Assembly (NCBI GenBank): GCA_947487925.1
Contig: CANLCA010000014.1
Coordinates: forward strand, 1 to 14,196
Direction of reading: 5' to 3'
Length of the DNA stretch: 14,196 nt
From: Verrucomicrobiales bacterium
Lineage (GTDB): Bacteria; Verrucomicrobiota; Verrucomicrobiia; Limisphaerales; F1-80-MAGS106
The notes under the pieces are model-generated. The model was not told the origin of the DNA, ran no database searches, and saw nothing but the letters and a program-made list of their open reading frames with translations. Position 1 is the first letter of the stretch. Every line of letters begins with the position of its first letter. The position numbers and the translations under genes are program-made. This document shows positions 6,453 through 13,997 of the stretch, piece by piece.

Positions 6453-6528
6453 TGGTACCCCCATCCAGAATTGAACTGGAATCAACGGTTTAGGAAACCG
6501 CTGCTCTATCCATTTGAGCTATGGAGGC
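6453..6528 (-). tRNA. tRNA-Arg (anticodon CCT)
   Basis: The minus strand folds into a full cloverleaf of 76 nt. Acceptor: GCCTCCA with TGGGGGT (two G-T pairs). D-arm: GCTC/GAGC. Anticodon stem: GCGGT/ACCGT with loop TTCCTAA, giving anticodon CCT, which reads AGG. T-arm: TCCAG/CTGGA with loop TTCAATT. Discriminator A, and CCA is encoded (6455-6453). It is divergent from the DUF192 operon. tRNA-Arg(CCT) 3' ends are frequent integration targets, and an integrase-like fragment lies just downstream. Confidence 0.95.
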
Positions 6529-6543
6529 AACTCAAGTCTCCGA

Positions 6544-6571
6544 AAGGTAGCGATTTTCGTTTTGTTGGCAA
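6544..6571 (-). promoter_or_regulatory. Candidate promoter of tRNA-Arg
   Basis: On the minus strand TTGCCA (6571-6566) and TACCTT (6549-6544) are separated by 16 nt, and the -10 box ends 15 nt before the tRNA 5' end. Boxes match five and four of six consensus bases. Confidence 0.4.
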
Positions 6572-6648
6572 GGATTTGCACGGGTGGCGGCGATGAGGCA
6601 GATTTCTTCCCGGTTGAAAAGGGTGTCAGTGAGACTAGAGTGCCGAGC

Positions 6649-7200
6649 ATGTTACGCTGTTTCAGTGCCGGTGCCCTTGGGGTGTTGATTTGTTTGTGCG
6701 GGGGGTGTGACCGTTCGTCCTCGACCGTCCCACCACCCGTATCCATTTCAACAACCTCGCCCAATCAAGCGTTGAATCCGTTGGGGTATTTAAACGTGGC
6801 GCAGCCCAAGCTGACCACTCTCCGATTGTTCCTAGGCCCCAAAGAAGTTGTCGCCGAGCTGGCGGTTCAACCGGTCGAGATTCAAACTGGGATGATGCAT
6901 CGCACGGAGATGGGGGAGAACGACGGGATGTTATTCATCTTCAGAGGTCCTCACAGGGCTTCGTTTTACATGCGGAACACCAAGGTCCCATTGACTGGGG
7001 CCTACATCGACCCTGACGGGGTGATCCTGGAATTGCGCGACATGAAGCCGCTGGATGAGACTCCGATCGAAGCGGCAACCGACCGTGTTCAATACATGCT
7101 GGAAATGAACCAAGGATGGTTTTCCCTCAACGAGGTTGGGCCGGGAACGGTGGTCACGACGGAGCGCGGGACATTTCGGGAATCCTTTTTCAGACGCTGA
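6649..7200 (+). CDS. DUF192-family protein, putative lipoprotein
   Basis: A 183-residue protein. The chosen ATG gives an N-terminal hydrophobic segment (FSAGALGVLICLCGGC) ending in Cys20, a possible lipidation site although the residue at -3 is Cys rather than Leu. A Ser/Pro-rich linker follows to about residue 50. The DUF192 domain spans about 55-172, with GMMHRTEMGENDGMLFIF (81-98), SFYMRNTKVPLTGAYID (105-121), and the closing YMLEMNQGWF-x5-GPGTVV. The molecular function of DUF192 is not firmly known. An upstream in-frame extension would overlap tRNA-Arg and has no signal, so it was rejected. The stop overlaps the histidine kinase start (TGATG), making this the first gene of the signalling operon; as an exported protein it could be a sensor partner. 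Confidence 0.85.
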   Translation: MLRCFSAGALGVLICLCGGCDRSSSTVPPPVSISTTSPNQALNPLGYLNVAQPKLTTLRLFLGPKEVVAELAVQPVEIQTGMMHRTEMGENDGMLFIFRGPHRASFYMRNTKVPLTGAYIDPDGVILELRDMKPLDETPIEAATDRVQYMLEMNQGWFSLNEVGPGTVVTTERGTFRESFFRR

Positions 7201-8345
7201 TGGATAAAGGAGATGGCAAGGAGCATTCGGGATCCGTCGTGGCGCGTTCCTGGGTGAGGTGGGTCCAGGCGGCCGGATTGTGGACATTGATCGGACTGGC
7301 ATTTGCGAGCCAATTATTCGTGACCAGCGCGAAACTCGGGCAACCCGTGTCGTGGGGGAGGGCCGTCTCCTGGTCTTTGGCGGATTGGTATGTGTATGCC
7401 GCCCTAGCGCTCTTTGCCGCTCCCTTAGCTCAAAGGATCCGGTTCACTTCGGGCGGTTGGCCTAAGGCCTTAGCCGCGCATTTTCCCGCGTCTTTAATCT
7501 TTTCGCTTCTCTACATGACTCTTCGCGCTTTTGTAGGGCAGGCTCAGGCCTCCTTTGCCCGGCAGCCCATCAGCTACCAGCAGGCATTTGAACTCTTGCT
7601 CACCAAGACCTTCCTCTTCAATGTTTTGGTCTATTGGGTGGTGGTCATCTCCGTTCATGCCATGGCCTATTATCGTGAATCTGTCGAGCGTGAGCGGCAC
7701 GCGTCGGAGCTCGAACGGCGTTTGGTTGTTGCGCGTCTCAAGGCCCTCCAGATGCAGTTGAATCCGCATTTTCTTTTCAACACCCTCCACGCCATCTCCG
7801 CGCTGATGCATCAGAACGTCGAAGCCGCGGACCGGATGATCGCCCGGTTGAGCGAGTTGTTGCGTTATGCGCTTGAAAGCACGGATGAACAAGTCGTTCC
7901 CCTGCGGCAGGAGATTGAGTTCTTGGATCGCTATTTGGAAATTGAACGGGTTCGTTTTGGAAAGCGGTTGGAGGTTGTGAAGCAAATCGCGCCAGAAACG
8001 TTGGACTCCCTGGTGCCGAACCTGATTTTACAACCGCTGGTGGAGAATGCGATTCAGCACGGCATCGCACCGCACGCCCGGGTTGGGAGGTTGGAGATCA
8101 TCACCAACGCGAGTGCTCACACGTTGGTCCTGGAAGTGCGCGACAACGGTTCCGGGCTTGTGCCCGGCTCCTTGGGCGAAGGAGGGATCGGGCTGGCAAA
8201 CACTCGTTCCCGGCTGCGAGAGTTATATGGTGAAAGTCAGACGATTGAACTTAAGAATGGAGCTCAGGGAGGTTTGTGTGTTATCGTCTCCATCCCGTTG
8301 CGGCGAACGACAAGCAAGACTATGAAGCAATCATTCTCAGGATGA
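7200..8345 (+). CDS. LytS/YehU-type sensor histidine kinase
   Basis: A 381-residue membrane kinase. Four hydrophobic spans at about 22-42, 60-80, 90-111 and 136-157 form the sensor part, with no large periplasmic loop. A short coiled stretch (158-182) leads to the His_kinase domain: QLNPHFLFNTLHAIS with His190 as phosphoacceptor, the N box PLVENAIQHG (279-288), G1 DNGSG (315-319) and G2 EGGIGLANTRSRL. These are all intact, so the kinase should be active. The ATG at 7200 overlaps the DUF192 stop; an open extension 28 codons upstream lies inside DUF192. The ATGA at 8342 couples it to the LytTR regulator, its evident partner. The stimulus is unknown; relatives sense envelope state or small carbon metabolites. 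Confidence 0.92.
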   Translation: MDKGDGKEHSGSVVARSWVRWVQAAGLWTLIGLAFASQLFVTSAKLGQPVSWGRAVSWSLADWYVYAALALFAAPLAQRIRFTSGGWPKALAAHFPASLIFSLLYMTLRAFVGQAQASFARQPISYQQAFELLLTKTFLFNVLVYWVVVISVHAMAYYRESVERERHASELERRLVVARLKALQMQLNPHFLFNTLHAISALMHQNVEAADRMIARLSELLRYALESTDEQVVPLRQEIEFLDRYLEIERVRFGKRLEVVKQIAPETLDSLVPNLILQPLVENAIQHGIAPHARVGRLEIITNASAHTLVLEVRDNGSGLVPGSLGEGGIGLANTRSRLRELYGESQTIELKNGAQGGLCVIVSIPLRRTTSKTMKQSFSG

Positions 8346-9103
8346 AGGCGCGAACTTTGATCGTCGACGACGAACCGCTGGCGCGGGAGAGGTTGCGTGC
8401 TTTGCTCTCGTCTGAACCAGATTTCGAGGTCCTCGGCGAGTGTTCCGATGGGAGGTCAGCGCTCGAGGCTATTTTGCGCGACGTGCCGGACGTGGTGTTT
8501 TTGGATGTGCAGATGCCTGAGATGGACGGGTTCGAGGTGCTGTCCATGGTCGGTGATCAAGCGTCGCCGAGGGTGGTTTTCGTGACGGCGTATGATCAGT
8601 TTGCGGTCCGGGCATTCGATGTGCATGCGGTGGATTATTTGCTGAAGCCATTCGATAAGGAAAGATTTGGGACCGCTCTGGGGCGGCTTCGCAGCCGTTT
8701 GAAGGAAGGGCAGAAGGATGAGATCGCGACGCGCCTGCGCGGACTGCTTTGGGAGATGCGTCCCGAGTCCAGAATTCCAGAGCGGCTGGCCGTCAAAAGC
8801 GCGGGTCGGATTGTGCTCGTGAACGTCTGCGACATCGACTGGGTTGAGTCGGCGGACAATTACGTCGAATTACACGTCGGCAATGAAACACATTTGCTAC
8901 GAGAAACCATGACCGTCATCGAGGGGAGACTGAATCCTCGGAATTATGTGCGCATCAATCGTTCCACCCTGGTCAATGTCACGCGGGTGAAGGAACTGCA
9001 ACCGTTGTTCCACGGGGATTACGCCGTGATTCTCGCGGATGGCACACGGCTCAGTCTGAGCAGGAATTATCGGGAAAACCTCGAGCGATTGATGGGGCAA
9101 TGA
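8342..9103 (+). CDS. LytTR-family response regulator
   Basis: A 253-residue DNA-binding regulator. Receiver domain at about 3-120 with acidic pocket D9/D10, phosphoacceptor Asp55 (FLDVQMPEMDG), Thr82 and Lys102 (KPF). LytTR domain at about 145-250 with VKSAGRIVLVNVCDIDWVES, ADNYVELHV and NYVRINRSTLVNV, all typical. LytTR proteins bind promoters as dimers at paired 9-bp direct repeats; none was recognised upstream of 6649. The ATG overlaps the kinase stop (ATGA); an upstream in-frame start lies within the kinase gene. Its own stop overlaps the next gene in the same way. Confidence 0.92.
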   Translation: MKARTLIVDDEPLARERLRALLSSEPDFEVLGECSDGRSALEAILRDVPDVVFLDVQMPEMDGFEVLSMVGDQASPRVVFVTAYDQFAVRAFDVHAVDYLLKPFDKERFGTALGRLRSRLKEGQKDEIATRLRGLLWEMRPESRIPERLAVKSAGRIVLVNVCDIDWVESADNYVELHVGNETHLLRETMTVIEGRLNPRNYVRINRSTLVNVTRVKELQPLFHGDYAVILADGTRLSLSRNYRENLERLMGQ

Positions 9104-9507
9104 GAGACGCCGACCTCGATGATTCCGCGAACAGGGAAATCTACATCTACATCGTGGATGATGAGCCAATGATCGCGGAAATGATGGAGGTGGTGTTTTC
9201 CATGCAAGGGTTCAGGACAAAGGTGTTTAATGCGCCGGAGCCCGTCTTGGAGTCGTTGCGCAAGGAGCTCAACAAACCAGACATTCTGCTCACGGATTTT
9301 CTGATGGAGTCCATGAATGGAATGGATTTGATTCGAGCATGCAGAACCCTTCACCCATGCTTGTGCACGCTGTTGTGCAGCGGTCACGTCAATCCAGAAC
9401 AGTTGGCGAGTTACGCCGATCCACCGGATGCTTTTGTGGCCAAGCCTTTTCTTCCGGCCGAACTTGTGGAAAAGGCGAGAGGCGTGCTGGCCAGACAACG
9501 TGGATAA
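9100..9507 (+). CDS. Stand-alone receiver (CheY-like) protein
   Basis: A 135-residue single receiver domain. Acidic pair D20/D21 (IVDDEP), phosphoacceptor Asp66 in LLTDFLMESMNG, Ser94 in LLCSGH at the Thr/Ser position, and Lys115 in AKPF. All phosphorylation residues are present. No output domain follows, so it would act through protein contacts or as a phosphate sink. It starts within the stop of the LytTR regulator (ATGA), which implies equal production with the two-component pair. Its receiver is clearly not a recent copy of the preceding regulator's receiver, so it may take phosphate from another kinase as well. Confidence 0.9.
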   Translation: MRDADLDDSANREIYIYIVDDEPMIAEMMEVVFSMQGFRTKVFNAPEPVLESLRKELNKPDILLTDFLMESMNGMDLIRACRTLHPCLCTLLCSGHVNPEQLASYADPPDAFVAKPFLPAELVEKARGVLARQRG

Positions 9508-9589
9508 GACGGTGCACCAAGGGTTGGGGTGGGGCGGTAAAGTTTGACCGCAGCCTGCTCTGGTTCAGTTTTCGACGGGGTTGACACAC

Positions 9590-10288
9590 ATGAAATCGCT
9601 GGGTTTGCTGATTTCCGACCGGCCCGCCAGCGGGCCATACCGAGCCGGGCTTCTCGCGGCTTCGGAGGCGTTGATTCGAGGTGAGTGGGTGGGCATCTAC
9701 CTTCTGGATGAGGCAGTGCAGGGGGTGGGCAGCGAGGAACTCATCCGACTCACGGATGACGGCTTGCACCTGTTTGCCTGCAGTCACGCCGCCCGCGTGT
9801 TTGGAGTGGCTATAACATCATCCGCCATATTCGGAGGGCTCTCCATGCTCGGCGATCTGCTCGCCAAAGTTTCATGCTTCGCTCACCCGAGCCATCTCGG
9901 GAAGGCCATGCACTTTTTCCAATCTGTCCCGCCTGGACAACTCCGTCGCATTCTGATGCAGGTGACGGGTGATCCGCGGAAAAGCGGCAAGCCCGCGGAA
10001 GCGGTCCGTGCAGGCATTGGGCTTAGCGCGTGGTCGCAGGTGGAAGTGGATTTTTGTTTTGTGGGCGCATCCGCCCTTGCGTTTGCGGAGGATTTATCCG
10101 GGCTTTTGGGCGAAGATTTGCTGGAACGGTATGTTCCCTCCCTGCTCGAGTGGCCGCGTCCGATCTATTTATTGGCGCCTTTGATGAAGCCTCTGGAGAT
10201 GAGAGGGGCTGGCGGGAAGTTTGTCTGCCTCTCGAAGGAGGAGTCGGACCGTGTTGAGGCTGAACATGATGTGCTCCTGAGGCTGTGA
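9590..10288 (+). CDS. DsrE-like protein, possibly two tandem domains
   Basis: A 232-residue soluble protein. The first part (1-95) has the DsrE/TusD layout: SLGLLISDRP, an alpha helix, VGIYLLDEAV (34-43), GLHLFACSHAARVFGV with Cys64 where TusD/DsrE carry the sulfur-bearing cysteine, and a closing GGLSMLGDLLAK. The second part (117-232) repeats the outline more weakly: LRRILMQVTGDPRKSG, a helix, VEVDFCFVG and WPRPIYLLAP, so a second DsrE-like domain is inferred. DsrE/TusD proteins pass persulfide sulfur in tRNA thiolation or sulfur oxidation. The ATG at 9590 has GGGG nine nt upstream; a TTG at 9581 is an alternative. It follows the receiver gene by 82 bp on the same strand, so it is probably in the operon. 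Cytoplasmic. Confidence 0.65.
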   Translation: MKSLGLLISDRPASGPYRAGLLAASEALIRGEWVGIYLLDEAVQGVGSEELIRLTDDGLHLFACSHAARVFGVAITSSAIFGGLSMLGDLLAKVSCFAHPSHLGKAMHFFQSVPPGQLRRILMQVTGDPRKSGKPAEAVRAGIGLSAWSQVEVDFCFVGASALAFAEDLSGLLGEDLLERYVPSLLEWPRPIYLLAPLMKPLEMRGAGGKFVCLSKEESDRVEAEHDVLLRL

Positions 10289-10311
10289 AGGAAAGCTGCT
10301 GTCGATGAGCA

Positions 10312-10391
10312 AGTGGTCAGTAATCAGTGGTCAGTGGTCAGTGGTCAGTCCTCAGAACAGCAATCAGTGATCAGAAGCCAGTCGTCAGTCA
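10312..10391 (+). repeat. CAGTGGT tandem repeat tract
   Basis: Three exact copies of the 7-mer CAGTGGT (10325-10345) are followed by CAGTCCT, and diverged copies (AGTGGTCAG, CAGTGATCAG, GTCGTCAGTC) lie on both sides over about 80 bp. It is in the gap between two convergent genes. Copy number could vary by slippage. No coding role. Confidence 0.75.
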
Positions 10392-10467
10392 TTGGATGAA
10401 CTTCCGCAGCCTTGGGACTCCTTACCTCAGGGAAAATGGACCACCCTCAGACAAAAGGCCTCAGGTA

Positions 10468-10606
10468 GGGACGTTTCGATGGGACGTCCCCGCCCGCGTG
10501 CCAGCGGGCGGAACTGCCACATCTACGGAGCAACGTGACATCCTCGAACCCACGACGGCTCTGATTGCGCCGCTGAACGCGGCGCGGACGGTGCCGCGCA
10601 CCGTCC
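10468..10606. repeat. Cluster of four hairpins (REP-like palindromic element)
   Basis: Four inverted repeats follow one another. GGGACGT 10468-10474 with ACGTCCC 10484-10490. CCGCCCGC 10490-10497 with GCGGGCGG 10504-10511. GCGCCGC 10567-10573 with GCGGCGC 10579-10585. GGACGGTGC 10586-10594 with GCACCGTCC 10598-10606. The last two touch each other, with 5- and 3-nt loops. A short direct repeat GATCCT follows. Such units are typical of dispersed intergenic palindromes. Between convergent genes they may also block read-through in both directions, although no T-run is present. Confidence 0.7.
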
Positions 10607-10774
10607 TGATCCTGATCCTGACGTGAACGCTATCCCGCTGGGTCACTCAAATTCATCGCGGCATTGAATCCAAGGCGCCATGTCAGGAGTTCTGAGCCTT
10701 GGCAAGTTTAGGAGTTGTCAGCAGTTCGGATGTTTATTGGGGAAGTTCCCATGAAACCACACACACCAACAGCA

Positions 10775-11536
10775 TCACCACTCGCCGCTTCGGGAGAACC
10801 GTCTGCGAGTCTCCTTGCCAAATTCGACCGACGCGTTATCGAGGCGTTTCAGGGCTTCTTCCGTGGTCAATCCCTGGCAGCTTCGTGCGGCTGCGATGAC
10901 GGTGTCGCATTCGTTAGAATCCATGAACTTCGCCGCATCCAACAGGGCCGGAACGTCTTGCTGCGGAATGGCCAGGAACCCGTGTTTGTCCGCGTGAATG
11001 AGTTGGCCGTGATCGATCTTTTGACCGAAGACTTCTACCGGACAACCCCAGCGTATTGGGCACACATGGGCATGACCGACACAGAGTCGTCTGGCAAGCG
11101 CCTTGAATCCGGCATTCGTCATTTCATCGAGATCCCTGATGGCTCCGTCTGTGATGGTGCCCACACACCCGAGAGCGCGGTGGATGTTGCTGTTGACTTC
11201 GCCCCAAAACGACCCGATGACGCGTGGCTTGTCCAGATCCTGGATGACCACGATTTTTGGGGAAGGGAAGGCCGCGACGTAGCGGCGATAGTCGCTCCAG
11301 GCTTTGATATTCGATTTCGGATGTTGCGGGTTGCTGGGCTCAATGACCACGGTGAGTGCGTATCCAACCATGGGCCCCATTTGGGGCATGAAATCACTAG
11401 TTTCCTCGATATTGATCCCGTCGCGGGCCCTGTCTGAACGGGTGATCTGCTCCCACCCGTTGTAGATGGTCGGAGTGTTCCAGCGCTTGAGTTGAAGGAG
11501 TTGACCTTCAGGCAGAGGTAATGCCAGTTGTGACAT
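10775..11536 (-). CDS. RraA-family protein (aldolase/decarboxylase-like)
   Basis: A 253-residue protein of the RraA/HMG-aldolase superfamily. The core motif lies at 112-135: GEVNSNIHRALGCVG then TITDGAIRD, with the Arg134-Asp135 pair that in relatives binds substrate and the metal. MVGYALTVVI (56-65) and LIHADKHGFLAIP (179-191) complete the family pattern. Members include 4-hydroxy-4-methyl-2-oxoglutarate aldolase and oxaloacetate decarboxylase; E. coli RraA itself inhibits RNase E. An insert at about 70-90 and the long C-terminal helix make it larger than RraA (about 160 aa), as in the 'RraA-like' dehydratase/aldolase branch. The exact substrate is unknown. It lies 45 nt downstream of tyrS on the same strand, probably co-transcribed. 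No Shine-Dalgarno. Confidence 0.85.
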   Translation of the reverse strand: MSQLALPLPEGQLLQLKRWNTPTIYNGWEQITRSDRARDGINIEETSDFMPQMGPMVGYALTVVIEPSNPQHPKSNIKAWSDYRRYVAAFPSPKIVVIQDLDKPRVIGSFWGEVNSNIHRALGCVGTITDGAIRDLDEMTNAGFKALARRLCVGHAHVCPIRWGCPVEVFGQKIDHGQLIHADKHGFLAIPQQDVPALLDAAKFMDSNECDTVIAAARSCQGLTTEEALKRLDNASVEFGKETRRRFSRSGEW

Positions 11537-11581
11537 GGTGGTAGGGTGAATGGGATTGGGGAATTGGGTCCTGGGAACGGT

Positions 11582-12865
11582 TCACTTCTCGAGAGAGCAA
11601 AGGTGGTAGTTTCTTTTGCCTTTTCGGAGCAGGAGATGCCGGTTGAATAGAAAATCACAAGCACTGACTCGCTTCTGAGTATCGTGGATTCTTTGATTGT
11701 TGAGGTAGATGCCGCCTGCTTCAACATCTTTCCTAGCCTGCCCCTTGGAGGCGCAAAGCGCTGTTTCCGCAAGCAGTTCGACGATCGGCAGACCGGGCGG
11801 GTCGATGCGGGTTGGACTCAACCGGGTTGAAGGGACCTCCGAGGCGATCTCATTAAAGGTAGTTTCACTGATTCCCTCGAGATTCCCTCCAAAAAGGATT
11901 TCGCTGGCGCGGAGGGCTTCCTCGGTGGCGGCGGGCCCATGGACCAGGTCCGTCACGGCCTTCGCGAGGGTCTTGTGGGCGACACGCGCTTCAGGCCGCA
12001 GGACATGCTCGTGCTCGAGCGCATGGATTTCCTCGCGTGTCATGAGCGTGAAATACTTCAGGTAGCGGATCACGTCGCGGTCATCGATTCGAACCCAGAA
12101 CTGATAGAATCGATAGATGCTGGTGCGCCTGGGATCGAGCCAAATGGCGCCGGCGACGGTTTTACCAAACTTAGAGCCGTCGGCGTTTGTGATGAGCGGC
12201 AGGGTGAGCCCGAACGCGTGACGCCCGAGTTTTTTTCGGATCAGATCGGTGCCAGCCGTGATATTGCCCCATTGATCGCTCCCACCTATCTGCAGCTCGC
12301 AGCCAAGGGCTTGGTTCAGGTGAAAAAAATCAAACGCCTGAAGGAGCATGTAGCTGAACTCGGTGTAGCTGATGCCGATCTCCCGATCTTCCATGCGGGC
12401 ACGCACACTTTCCTTGGCGACCATCATGTTGACTGTGAAATGTTTTCCGATGTCCCGGAGGAAATCCAGGAAGCCCACGTGGGCGGTCCACGAAGCGTTG
12501 TCCACCACATTGGCCGGATTGGTGGTCGTCTCAAAATCCAACAACGCAGCGAGTTGGACCTTGATGCAATCGATGTTGTGTTGGAGCGCTTCGCGAGAGA
12601 GGAGTTGGCGTTCGGCGCTTTTGCCACTCGGATCGCCGATGGACCCGGTGGCCCCCCCGGCAACCGCGATGGGCTTGTGGCCCGCCAACTGGAATCGTCG
12701 GAGAGCGAGTAGGGGGACGAGGTTCCCCACGTGCAGGCTGTCTGCCGTGGGGTCGAAACCGCAATACAGTGTCATCGGATGCGAAATCAACCGCTGCTCA
12801 AGAGCTTCGCGGTCCGTGCAGTCTGCCAGCAGGCCTCGCCAATCCAATTCCTCAATAATACTCAT
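11582..12865 (-). CDS. tyrS: Tyrosyl-tRNA synthetase
   Basis: A complete 427-residue class I synthetase that charges tRNA-Tyr with tyrosine in the cytoplasm. The HIGH-type motif is HVGN (45-48) in YCGFDPTADSLHVGNLVPLL. The tyrosine-binding region has GATGSIGDPSGK (71-82), SYMLLQAFDF and QIGGSDQWGNI (192-202). The KMSKS-type loop is SKFGKT (231-236), as in TyrRS. A C-terminal S4-like RNA-binding domain covers about 359-427 (GQARKDVEAGGIYLNN). Length and start (MSIIEELDWRGLL) agree with the TyrRS family. There is no Shine-Dalgarno on the coding strand. No T-box leader was seen upstream. Confidence 0.97.
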   Translation of the reverse strand: MSIIEELDWRGLLADCTDREALEQRLISHPMTLYCGFDPTADSLHVGNLVPLLALRRFQLAGHKPIAVAGGATGSIGDPSGKSAERQLLSREALQHNIDCIKVQLAALLDFETTTNPANVVDNASWTAHVGFLDFLRDIGKHFTVNMMVAKESVRARMEDREIGISYTEFSYMLLQAFDFFHLNQALGCELQIGGSDQWGNITAGTDLIRKKLGRHAFGLTLPLITNADGSKFGKTVAGAIWLDPRRTSIYRFYQFWVRIDDRDVIRYLKYFTLMTREEIHALEHEHVLRPEARVAHKTLAKAVTDLVHGPAATEEALRASEILFGGNLEGISETTFNEIASEVPSTRLSPTRIDPPGLPIVELLAETALCASKGQARKDVEAGGIYLNNQRIHDTQKRVSACDFLFNRHLLLRKGKRNYHLCSLEK

Positions 12866-13205
12866 GCGCGGAGGAATGTAAGCGGTTGTTTGACCCAGGC
12901 AACAAGGGAAATGTTGGAGCTTAGGGTTTCAGGTGCATCAGAGAGGATCTCAACCACGCATCGATCGAGAGCTGAGGAGGAAGGGGCACAGATCCGCAGT
13001 CCCATTGATAGTTTGATTGCCGCCAGCGTCGTCAATGAGGGCGTGCGGCTTGCTCGAGTACGATCGGGATTATCACTTTATGGATCAGTATCATTCCCTC
13101 TTTTGTCTCCGAGATAGGTCGAATCGAATGACAGTTTCAGAGGAGTCGGGGCTTCTGGTTCGTGGGATTGAGGGAAAAATCTATCGAAGAGCGAAGTCTG
13201 ATTGT
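12866..13205. other. Gap between tyrS and the upstream minus-strand gene
   Basis: 340 bp with only short, motif-free open frames on either strand. It should hold the tyrS promoter and leader. No T-box, hairpin-plus-T-run or clear promoter boxes were recognised. A plus-strand ATG at 13128 opens a 36-codon frame overlapping the next gene; it is not supported. Confidence 0.5.
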
Positions 13206-13844
13206 TTACGGCGCTGCGGCCGCTGGACGGAGGATTAGATACTCCTGGTCAAACGCTTCCCTTGTAGATGTCGGGGTGGGGAGGCGTTCGTCAGCGGAGT
13301 TGGTGCGAGGAACGATGGCCATGTGGAGAGCCCCCGTCTCGATCAGTTCTTGATAGTTTGGGAGCGAGGCTGAGATGACTATTCGTTTCCCGCGATGCGA
13401 TTGAACTTGAGCTATTTCGGAATCCATCAGTCCTGGGAATCCTATGAAGAGCACGAAGGCCCCCGCCGATGGGTGTCGTTTGAGAAGCGCCAGAAACTGC
13501 TCGGCAGGCATGGCTCCTCCCGTTTGCATCCTGAGAAAGGAGTCCATTTTGACCGTTTCGACGGCCTGGATTGAGACTTTTCCCGCTTCCTTGAGCCCGC
13601 TTCGATAGGCGGCGATTTGGGCGTCCATGACTGGGTCGGCCTCGGTTCCTGGGTCTGGGATCACGATCACAATCCCGCCTTGATGACCGAGCAGTTTGGA
13701 GGTTTCCCCAGAGGCGACAGATCCCAGAGCCTTGTAGGGATTGAGGTCGATCTTTCGTCCGTCCGATGGTTTTAGGAAATTCCATGTGGCCAGGGCGATG
13801 AGCAGGATGGCGAAGGCGACTTGGCCGATAGTTCGTCGGTTCAT
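13206..13844 (-). CDS. Membrane-anchored protein, possible periplasmic-binding-like fold
   Basis: A 212-residue protein. The chosen start gives a basic N-terminus (MNRR) and a hydrophobic segment at about 7-23 (GQVAFAILLIALATWNF), an uncleaved anchor or signal. The rest alternates strands and helices in a Rossmann-like way: GGIVIVIPDPGTEADPVMDA (56-75), a helix AQIAAYRSGLKEAG, HPSAGAFVLFIGFPG (124-138), and KRIVISASLPNYQEL (153-167). This outline recalls periplasmic sugar-binding or LacI-type domains, but it is short, so ligand binding is only a guess. An in-frame extension 32 codons upstream has no signal-like pattern and was rejected. It lies 153 bp behind the H-X9-DG gene on the same strand and may share its transcript. 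Confidence 0.75.
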   Translation of the reverse strand: MNRRTIGQVAFAILLIALATWNFLKPSDGRKIDLNPYKALGSVASGETSKLLGHQGGIVIVIPDPGTEADPVMDAQIAAYRSGLKEAGKVSIQAVETVKMDSFLRMQTGGAMPAEQFLALLKRHPSAGAFVLFIGFPGLMDSEIAQVQSHRGKRIVISASLPNYQELIETGALHMAIVPRTNSADERLPTPTSTREAFDQEYLILRPAAAAP

Positions 13845-13997
13845 GATCAATTCGATCGATGGCTGATTGACGTCGACACATTTGGGCGAGAACCCATCCC
13901 CGAGCGCTGTTCTTTCGGCGAGACCTTTCCGGGGGCGCAAGCCCCGTTGAATCCTTGGGTCTCTGTCTCCATCGGTGGTTGACGACGCTTTCGAGGC

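Noticed and set aside
6514..6648. Longer version of the DUF192 gene starting at 6514
   Set aside because: It would overlap the tRNA-Arg gene and places the lipoprotein-like signal 45 residues inside the protein.
10312..10391. CRISPR array
   Set aside because: The repeat unit is 7 bp in direct tandem without regular spacers, and no cas gene is present.
10715..11437. A 240-codon plus-strand frame
   Set aside because: It is antisense to the RraA-family gene, which has clear family motifs.
11939..12712. Long plus-strand frames across tyrS (also 12372-12881)
   Set aside because: The minus strand encodes an unmistakable full-length TyrRS; these frames are its antisense reflections.
12866..13205. 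T-box riboswitch in front of tyrS
   Set aside because: No T-box core sequence and no terminator hairpin with T-run were seen in the upstream gap.
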